Of a stretch of 37,208 nt of DNA, positions 24,603 to 30,855 are shown in pieces (within the stretch, counting starts at the first letter, position 1; every line of letters starts with the position of its first letter). The stretch covers positions 1 to 37,208 of the forward strand of contig JAADIU010000184.1 of the NCBI GenBank assembly GCA_013151185.1. Direction: 5' to 3'. The DNA comes from Planctomycetota bacterium. Its GTDB lineage: Bacteria; Planctomycetota; Phycisphaerae; UBA1845. The translations under genes and the position numbers were made by a program. The notes beneath the pieces were generated by a model. That model was given only the letters and a program-made list of their open reading frames with translations, did no database searches and was not told the DNA's origin.

Positions 24603-25085
24603 CTACAACCGGTGAAATGTCACCTCGTCGCGCGCCAAGTCGACCGTCGCGACGGTGTATTCCCGGGCCCGCTGAAGCGCACCGGGATTCACGATCCGAC
24701 ATCGCCCAACGCGTTCATCCCGAGCGATGTGGGTGTGTCCGTGAAAGATGTAGTCAACGGTCGGATTGTTGACCGCCGTGCGAAATGACGGTTCGTGTCC
24801 ATGAAAGACCTGGATCGATTTGCTACCAAGTTCAAGGCGCAGCGGAATCGACTTCGGTGCGTTCAAGCCGACCGTCGCAAGGTACGCCAGCGTCGCTTGA
24901 TCGGGGACGTCGGTGTTGCCCCAAACGAAACGGATATCGCGACCCACCCATTCGTCGAATACCGGAATGCCGCCAACGTCACCACAGTGAATGAGCGCGG
25001 ATGCTTCGTTGCGATCAAAAATCTCCAGCGCAAGTTTCACGCGCTCGACCGATCCGTGGCTGTCGGACATGACGCCGATTTTCAT
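24603..25085 (-). CDS. YfcE/MJ0936-family metallophosphodiesterase
   Basis: A 160-residue calcineurin-like phosphoesterase. Metal ligands are all visible: Asp8 and His10 in MSDSHGS, GDVGG, GNTD, then VFHGHEP and GHTHIAR. The family hydrolyses small phosphodiesters using two divalent metals, often Mn. It overlaps the upstream gene by four bases (ATGA), so both are one transcript; it converges on the geranylgeranyl-reductase-like gene with only 28 bases between. Physiological substrate is unknown. Confidence 0.92.
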   Translation of the reverse strand: MKIGVMSDSHGSVERVKLALEIFDRNEASALIHCGDVGGIPVFDEWVGRDIRFVWGNTDVPDQATLAYLATVGLNAPKSIPLRLELGSKSIQVFHGHEPSFRTAVNNPTVDYIFHGHTHIARDERVGRCRIVNPGALQRAREYTVATVDLARDEVTFHRL

Positions 25086-25720
25086 GGCGCGTCAGTCTCC
25101 GTGCGAATCGACGCGACGACACGGTTCCACACGGCTTGCTCCCGACCGGTCATTCGCCCACCGCCCACAAGGTCGATTGCGTAGGCTGTCGTTTCGGCAC
25201 CCTGCCGATCGACCGCAGCGAGGACCCTGACGTACAAACCAAGCCGATCGCGCAACACATCCACCGGACGATCCACCTTTGCAAAGCTGGCTGGCCAATC
25301 GCCAAAATTCGCCGTGCCAAATTGAACACGACCAAGAATCGAGATGTCGAGGAGGGCGGAATATTGGGCCAGAACATCCCTGCCAACGTCTTCCGCTGTT
25401 TGCATATTTGTGATTTGCATCCTGCGAAATCGCACAGGAGACACATGGCCGGATTCCGAATCATCGTTCGGACTAAAAACGAAGACCTCCGCACCGCGCA
25501 GATCCTCAACCCGGACACCGTCACCCCAGCCGGCAGGCACTCGAAACGAGATACGCCAACCGGGTAGGCGAATTTCCTCGCCCATTGGCATCTGGGTGCG
25601 TTGCGAAATGAAGTAGCCAGCCAGCGCAGAGACGGCTAGGAACGAGCCCATGCCGAAGAGTGCGCCTCTGCGTTTCAGGGTTGAGTGTCGAATGGCAAGA
25701 TCCGCGTGCATCGTTCGCAT
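25082..25720 (-). CDS. Membrane-anchored protein of unknown function
   Basis: A 212-residue protein. One transmembrane helix (about 20-40, GALFGMGSFLAVSALAGYFI) follows a basic cytoplasmic start, so the remainder should face the periplasm. That part (45-212) starts with a beta-rich segment, LPGWRISFRVPAGWGDGVRV, common in lipoprotein-like domains that measure variables (PsbP/DUF1795-like appearance), and has no Cys. I cannot name a family. It is co-transcribed with the YfcE-type enzyme, overlapping it by four bases. Confidence 0.75.
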   Translation of the reverse strand: MRTMHADLAIRHSTLKRRGALFGMGSFLAVSALAGYFISQRTQMPMGEEIRLPGWRISFRVPAGWGDGVRVEDLRGAEVFVFSPNDDSESGHVSPVRFRRMQITNMQTAEDVGRDVLAQYSALLDISILGRVQFGTANFGDWPASFAKVDRPVDVLRDRLGLYVRVLAAVDRQGAETTAYAIDLVGGGRMTGREQAVWNRVVASIRTETDAP

Positions 25721-25892
25721 CCTACGGTTTGAAATCGTGAATCACAACGGTTGACCGATCCCACGCAGACGCCTACATTCAACGCGCGAGCGGGCTTGTT
25801 GGCGCGTGAGCAAATTCGTTTGGCATGTGTGGTGGCTGGGCTGCGTCGGCTTGGGAACCCAACACATGCGAAACCGGCAGGCGTAGACGCCT

Positions 25893-26768
25893 ATGGACGA
25901 GTTCAAACGCTTTTTCTTGCGTGGATTGGCGGCGGTCCTGCCGACCCTGCTGACGATTGCCATCTTCCTGTGGGCGTATCGGCTCGTGGACACCTACCTG
26001 GGACAGCACATCACGCGCGGAATGCTCGGGGTCATGTCTCTCGTGGGGGAACCCTCTGCTGTGAACGCCGAGGAGGACGCGCTGGAATACGGTTCACCGA
26101 TCGACCGATGGATCGAAACGGGCCCTTTGGCTGGCCTGCGTGAGACGGCTGAGTATAACATCATTTCCAGCAATGCTTTAGACAGCCAAGACCCGGTGAT
26201 CGCCCAGCGTGCCGAGCACGCACGCCTCAATGCCTTGTGGAGTATCGCATTTAAGAAGTACAAACTGGGCTTGGTCGGTTTTTTGATTGCGATCATTGTC
26301 GTATACTTCGTCGGGCTTTTCCTGGCGAGCCTCATTGGCCGCACGACGCTCAGGCTTGTCGAGCGCACGGTGAGCCGGATGCCACTGGTGGGTGCGATTT
26401 ATCCAAATATCAAGCAGGTCACTGATTTCTTATTCAGCGAGAAGAAGCTGGAATTTTCGGGTGTGGTGGCGGTTCCCTACCCGCGACAGGGAATCTGGTC
26501 GGTCGGGCTGCTGACGGGTCGCCCCATGAAGGCGATTGCGGCTGCGGCCAAAGATGAATTGGTCACGGTGTTTATTCCGAGTTCGCCCGCACCGGTGACA
26601 GGGTATACGATTACAGTGCCGCGGAGCGATCTTTTGGAACTCGACATCTCCATCGATGAGGCGTTGCGGTTCATCATCAGTGCGGGAGTGGTCAAACCCG
26701 ATACGCAGCTTTTGTTGGATCCCGTCGAAGAAGGTCAAAACGAAATCGCGAAGAGCGAGAGCCAATAA
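25893..26768 (+). CDS. DUF502-family membrane protein
   Basis: A 291-residue membrane protein beginning MDEFKRFFLRGLAAVLPTLL, a hallmark of DUF502. Two transmembrane helices (about 10-33 and 128-152) are separated by an unusual 90-residue, Glu-rich loop; in most relatives the gap is short, about 20-30 residues. The C-terminal part (LGLVERTVSRMPLVGAIYPN type segment, then KLEFSGVVAVPYPRQGIWSV and GFxT/LLTGRP region) is typical. Function unknown. It lies 15 bases upstream of hpf, in one transcript. Confidence 0.85.
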   Translation: MDEFKRFFLRGLAAVLPTLLTIAIFLWAYRLVDTYLGQHITRGMLGVMSLVGEPSAVNAEEDALEYGSPIDRWIETGPLAGLRETAEYNIISSNALDSQDPVIAQRAEHARLNALWSIAFKKYKLGLVGFLIAIIVVYFVGLFLASLIGRTTLRLVERTVSRMPLVGAIYPNIKQVTDFLFSEKKLEFSGVVAVPYPRQGIWSVGLLTGRPMKAIAAAAKDELVTVFIPSSPAPVTGYTITVPRSDLLELDISIDEALRFIISAGVVKPDTQLLLDPVEEGQNEIAKSESQ

Positions 26769-26783
26769 ACAGGAGACCGTGCA

Positions 26784-27125
26784 GTGGAATCAGTTGAAAT
26801 CTCGGTAACGGGCCGACACGTTGAGGTGTCAAACAGGGTCCGAACCTACGCGGAAGAAAAGGCACAAAAACTCCCACGGTTTTTTGACCGTGTTCAATCT
26901 ATTGATATCGTGGTCGACAAAGAAAAAGAGCTTTCGTCGGTCGAAATGATTGTGCGTGCGGCGGGTGCTCAAACGTTCGTCGCCAAGGAGGTCGGACCGG
27001 ACGCGCATTCATGCATCGATTTGTTGGTCGATAAGCTCGAAAGACAGTTGACCAAACACAAGGAAAAACTCCGCAGTCACAGGCATCCGGGACATTCCGC
27101 CGAACCCTTGCCGGAAAGCGAGTAG
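26784..27125 (+). CDS. hpf: Ribosome hibernation-promoting factor (short HPF/RaiA)
   Basis: A 113-residue short-type HPF starting at GTG 26784, with AGGAGA seven bases upstream. The fold shows VEISVTGRHVEVSNRVRTYA, a basic helix EEKAQKLPRFFDRV and DAHSCIDLLVDKLERQLTKH. It binds the 30S decoding site and favours inactive 70S or 100S ribosomes in stress. No long-form C-terminal dimerisation domain is present, so this is the short variant. The order hpf-ptsN-HPr-EI links translation silencing with the nitrogen-type PTS, as in proteobacterial rpoN clusters. Confidence 0.92.
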   Translation: MESVEISVTGRHVEVSNRVRTYAEEKAQKLPRFFDRVQSIDIVVDKEKELSSVEMIVRAAGAQTFVAKEVGPDAHSCIDLLVDKLERQLTKHKEKLRSHRHPGHSAEPLPESE

Positions 27126-27284
27126 GTTCGTAAAGATCGTGGTTTGGTCGGCGATTTATTGCTGGGACCAGAGTGTTGGTTTGAGACCAAGCGATGCCAA
27201 AAGAGAAGCGCTTATGAGAAATATCCAGATTTTGGAGCATGTTGGTTCTTTGGAGCCGCGACACTTCAAAGATGAGAGGATCGC

Positions 27285-27761
27285 ATGAAACTCGATGATT
27301 TTTTTGAAATTGACGCCTGCATTCCTGAGTTGCAGTCGACCGATCGCAATGGCGTGATTCGCGAACTGATTGGCGCACTGGCGAAAACAGGCGCCATCGA
27401 TGAATCGGACACGGAAGCGGCTGCCAAGGCTTGCATTGCGCGAGAGAACAACGGTAGCACCGGTTTCGGTAAAGGTGTGGCTGTGCCTCACGTCAGCAAG
27501 AATCAGGTGGTCAAACGAATGGCCGCGGCTGTCGGTCGTTCGACGGCGGGGATCGATTTTGCGGCATTGGATCGGGCCCCGGTTTACATCGTGGTCATGG
27601 TGCTGAGTCCACCAGACGACCCGGATGTTCATCTTGCGGCGATGGAGCGAATTTTTCGCCACCTTCAGCGAGACAACTTCCGCCGATTCTTGCGACAGGC
27701 AGAGACGAAAGACGCCATCCGCGATTTGATTCTGGAGGCGGACGAATATCAGGAAGGTTAG
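27285..27761 (+). CDS. ptsN: PTS EIIA-Ntr-type protein (PtsN)
   Basis: A 158-residue PTS IIA domain of the nitrogen/fructose family. The phosphorylated His is residue 69 in GFGKGVAVPHV; ARENNGSTGFG and the ERIFRHLQRDNFRRFLRQAE helix are typical. It receives phosphate from HPr and usually acts as a regulator of potassium, nitrogen or stress responses. GAGAGGA lies just upstream of the ATG. No EIIB or EIIC gene follows, which argues for a regulatory rather than a sugar-transport role. Confidence 0.9.
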   Translation: MKLDDFFEIDACIPELQSTDRNGVIRELIGALAKTGAIDESDTEAAAKACIARENNGSTGFGKGVAVPHVSKNQVVKRMAAAVGRSTAGIDFAALDRAPVYIVVMVLSPPDDPDVHLAAMERIFRHLQRDNFRRFLRQAETKDAIRDLILEADEYQEG

Positions 27762-27835
27762 ATCGCGGTTTGTTGTGACGAAGGCGTTGGCACGATGTGG
27801 GCGAAACGACGGCGCCAAGTGGAAGGCAAATCGCG

Positions 27836-28120
27836 GTGGCTGCGATCAATGGACAAGTAACCATCGAAATCGTCAATCCGCAGGGGTTGCACGCTCGCCC
27901 GGTGATGAAATTTGTCGATCTCGCCGCCACCTTTCAATCCGGCATCACGGTCGACAAGGGCGACGGAACCGAACAGGTCGATGGCAAGAGCCCGATGCAC
28001 ATGATGCTCCTTGCCGCCCCCAAAGGCACATCGCTGCGAATCATGGCCACCGGTGACGACTCCGAACTCGCCCTCAAGGCTCTCAGTGAACTGATTCAAA
28101 ACGGATTCGGTGAAATGTGA
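27836..28120 (+). CDS. ptsH: HPr phosphocarrier protein
   Basis: A 94-residue HPr if begun at GTG 27836, which has GGAAGG nine bases upstream; a GTG at 27797 would add 13 residues with no such site. The active His is residue 19 in IVNPQGLHARPVMKFV. A Ser sits in DGKSPMHMMLLAAPKG (residue 52), corresponding to the regulatory Ser46 of Gram-positive HPr, with two extra residues between. It carries phosphate from EI to PtsN. Whether the Ser is phosphorylated depends on an HPr kinase, which is not in the window. Confidence 0.92.
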   Translation: MAAINGQVTIEIVNPQGLHARPVMKFVDLAATFQSGITVDKGDGTEQVDGKSPMHMMLLAAPKGTSLRIMATGDDSELALKALSELIQNGFGEM

Positions 28121-28242
28121 CGCGCTCGCGGGCGGCGTGTCCTGGGTACGAATCGACCAGCCTTTTGCCTGAATGACTCATTTCAGTTCCAATGCGATGC
28201 GTTGCGTTTTGGGCCCCCCAGAAAATGCAGGCATAGACCACC

Positions 28243-29985
28243 ATGGAGATTCTTCGAGGCATCGCGGTAGCGCCCGGCATTGCAATCGCTGAGGCGGTTG
28301 TTCTGGATGCCGAGGACTATCGCATTCCCGAGCGAACGGTTGCCGCAGAGAACCTCGAACGCCAGCGTGAAATCCTTCAGCACGCCTTCACCGCCTCGAC
28401 CGACGAACTCACGCGCCAACGCAGCCAATGGTCAAACGAGCTGGGTCAGGAAGCGGCAGACATCTTCAATTGGCATCGCGGTGTCCTGCAAACGCCACAG
28501 CTTCGTGAGCAAATCGGTCAACTCATCGACGAGAGCCACTTTTCCGCAGCCTACGCCACAAGTTTGGTCATGCGCAAGTTTCAGCGGCGATTCCAAAGAA
28601 TGCGTGATCCGCTTCTTGCGGAACGGGTCCGGGATGTTCGCGACATCGAACGGCGCCTGCTGCGGCATATCCTTGGTGAGACGAGGGAGGATCTTGCGCA
28701 CCTGACGAGCCCCGCCGTGCTGGTGACGCACGATTTAACGCCTTCAATTGCTGCAACGCTCTCATCCACAGAGGTTGTGGGTGTGGCGATGGATGTTGGT
28801 GGCGCGGCATCGCACACATCGATTTTGCTTCGGGCGATGGGACTGCCATCCGTGGTCGGTGTCGCGGACTTGTCATCGCATGTCAGCGGTGGCGATTTGA
28901 TCATCGTGGACGGAGTCAACGATCTTGTGATCGTCGCCCCGGACGAGCCAACGCTCAAGCAGTACCGCGATCAGCAGCAGCGCTACGTCAAAATCCGTGA
29001 AGAACTTGGCGACCTGCGCGACTTGCCTGCAAAAACACTCGACGGCGAGACGTTTCAATTGCTCGCCAATGTGGAGTTCCCGTCCGAAGTCGCCTCCTGT
29101 ATCGACGAAGGAAGCGACGGCATTGGTCTATACCGCACCGAGTTTCTGTATTTGCAGGGAAGCACCGACCCAACGGAAGAAGAGCAATTCGAGGCGTACC
29201 GCGAAGTCATCGGCGGGATGAGTGGCAAACCGGTGACGATCCGTACGTTCGACCTCGGTGCAGACAAGTACACGCAGGGCAAGTCGGCAGAGCGGGAGCC
29301 CAACCCGATGCTGGGGTTGCGTTCGATTCGGTACAGTTTGCAGCAACTGGATATGTTCAAGATCCAGTTGCGGGCGGTCTTGCGGGCAGCCACCGAGGGC
29401 GAGGTCCGGTTGATGTTTCCGCTGATCATCAGCCTGATGGAATTTCGTCAGGCAAAAATGGTGCTCCATGACGCGATGGAAGACCTCGAAGACGAGGGAA
29501 TTCCGTTCAACCGGGATATCGAAATCGGGATCATGGTCGAGACCCCTGCCGCGGCGATCCAATGTCGCGATTTTGTCCGCGAAGTCGGCTTTGTCAGCAT
29601 TGGCACGAACGATTTGGTACAGTACATCCTAGCCGTGGATCGCGGGAACGAGAAGGTCTCCCAGTATTACTCCTCAGCCCATCCCGCCGTGCTGCGGACA
29701 CTGCACGATGTCATTAGAACTTGCCGACGGGCGGGTGTTTCGTGTAGCCTGTGTGGTGAGATGGCCGGTCAGCCGTTATATACTATGCTGCTGGCGGGTC
29801 TGGGGCTCAGGCAGTTCTCGATGGGCCCGCACGACATCCCCGAGGTGAAAAAACTTCTGCGGATGTGTAAGATCAAACAAATGGAGCGCGTTGCGAGGCG
29901 GGCACTTTCTTTTGAAACGGAACGGCAGGTGGTCAACTACCTGCGAGCCCAGACGCGAAAGCTCCTACCGGACGATCCCATTTAG
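28243..29985 (+). CDS. ptsI: PTS enzyme I (phosphoenolpyruvate-protein phosphotransferase)
   Basis: A 580-residue EI. N-terminal HPr-binding and swivelling domain: phosphorylated His191 in MDVGGAASHTSILLRAMGLP, where the consensus is GGRTSHTAI. C-terminal PEP-binding barrel: GIGLYRTEFLY, FDLGADK, EPNPMLGLRSIRYSL, VSIGTNDLVQYILAVDRGN and active Cys504 in CSLCGEMAG. It takes phosphate from PEP and passes it to HPr. It is the last gene of the hpf-PTS cluster, 122 bases after HPr. Its stop lies in a threefold 15-base repeat. Confidence 0.95.
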   Translation: MEILRGIAVAPGIAIAEAVVLDAEDYRIPERTVAAENLERQREILQHAFTASTDELTRQRSQWSNELGQEAADIFNWHRGVLQTPQLREQIGQLIDESHFSAAYATSLVMRKFQRRFQRMRDPLLAERVRDVRDIERRLLRHILGETREDLAHLTSPAVLVTHDLTPSIAATLSSTEVVGVAMDVGGAASHTSILLRAMGLPSVVGVADLSSHVSGGDLIIVDGVNDLVIVAPDEPTLKQYRDQQQRYVKIREELGDLRDLPAKTLDGETFQLLANVEFPSEVASCIDEGSDGIGLYRTEFLYLQGSTDPTEEEQFEAYREVIGGMSGKPVTIRTFDLGADKYTQGKSAEREPNPMLGLRSIRYSLQQLDMFKIQLRAVLRAATEGEVRLMFPLIISLMEFRQAKMVLHDAMEDLEDEGIPFNRDIEIGIMVETPAAAIQCRDFVREVGFVSIGTNDLVQYILAVDRGNEKVSQYYSSAHPAVLRTLHDVIRTCRRAGVSCSLCGEMAGQPLYTMLLAGLGLRQFSMGPHDIPEVKKLLRMCKIKQMERVARRALSFETERQVVNYLRAQTRKLLPDDPI

Positions 29986-30020
29986 GCGCGGCCCATTTAG
30001 GCGCGGCCCATTTAGGCGCG
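29977..30020 (+). repeat. Three 15-base repeats over the ptsI stop
   Basis: CCCATTTAGGCGCGG starts at 29977, 29992 and 30007. Each copy reads P-I-stop in the ptsI frame, so three consecutive in-frame stops exist. Confidence 0.9.
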
Positions 30021-30025
30021 CCTAA
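30012..30025. repeat. Perfect 14-base palindrome after ptsI
   Basis: TTAGGCGCGCCTAA is a perfect palindrome formed by the last repeat unit and the following bases. It contains an AscI-type GGCGCGCC core. It may serve as a weak processing or termination site; no T-run follows. Confidence 0.5.
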
Positions 30026-30147
30026 CCAAGCGCAGCATAGTCGCAAGCGCGACGGGGATAGTTTGGTCAACGATAATTGTAAAGGCGGTCTGAGCGCGTG
30101 CTTGGGACCGACAGAAAGAAATTCAGTTGTAGGCTGTGTGGGATTGA

Positions 30148-30855
30148 TTGTTGGCAGGAGAAACCCAAGGCGCGACCCGCTTTCGATATTTGATTGACTT
30201 CTCTGTGGATGGCGACATCCGGTATCTGGCCCACAACGACATGGTGCGCATGTTTGGAAAGGCATGTGCCCGGGCGGAACTACCGGTGAGCTTCACGCAG
30301 GGTTTCAATCCACGCGCCCGTTTGACTTTGCCCTTCCCAAGACCGGTTGGCCAACGCTCTGATGCGGAACGTTTGCAGCTCGATTTGACCCGCCAGCTGG
30401 ATGCTGACGAATTGGTCGCCGGGCTCAACAAGCAGATGCCGGATGGCATAAGAACGTTTGCTGCAAGTCCAATCGATCTCTCGCACACATGCCGGCCTTG
30501 CCGCGTGACGTACCGGGTTGACATACCCGGGTTGGACACGTTGTTTTCCGACGGTCCACCACTCGTGCAACGCATCGAATCATTTCTGTCGTCTCCCGAG
30601 TTTGAAATTTCGCGCGTGCGTCATCGTGACAGTCGCGTCACGGTGGTGGACATCAGGCCCTTTGTCGACACGCTGACCGCTGACAAATGCAGCGTCAGCA
30701 TGTCGATCTTGGTCACTCAATCTGATGGAGGCTTAGCCACACCCCGAGAGGTGTGTCGGGCCCTGGGCATGGATGCCGACGAGATCAACTACCGGGTCCG
30801 TCGCGTGAATATTCAATGGCAAACAAAACCGAAAAAACAGAAGGCGTCACCGTAG
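30148..30855 (+). CDS. DUF2344/TIGR03936-family protein
   Basis: About 235 residues; start uncertain (TTG 30148 proposed; no good ribosome site). The N-terminal FRYLIDFSVDGDIRYLAHND and VSFTQGFNPRARLTLPFPRPVG are the family signature. These proteins are usually fused to, or encoded beside, a radical-SAM partner (TIGR03960) and lie near RNase G genes; here no radical-SAM gene precedes it, while RNase E/G follows with a 40-base overlap. The family is thought to be linked with RNA or ribosome maturation, without a proven reaction. Confidence 0.85.
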   Translation: MLAGETQGATRFRYLIDFSVDGDIRYLAHNDMVRMFGKACARAELPVSFTQGFNPRARLTLPFPRPVGQRSDAERLQLDLTRQLDADELVAGLNKQMPDGIRTFAASPIDLSHTCRPCRVTYRVDIPGLDTLFSDGPPLVQRIESFLSSPEFEISRVRHRDSRVTVVDIRPFVDTLTADKCSVSMSILVTQSDGGLATPREVCRALGMDADEINYRVRRVNIQWQTKPKKQKASP

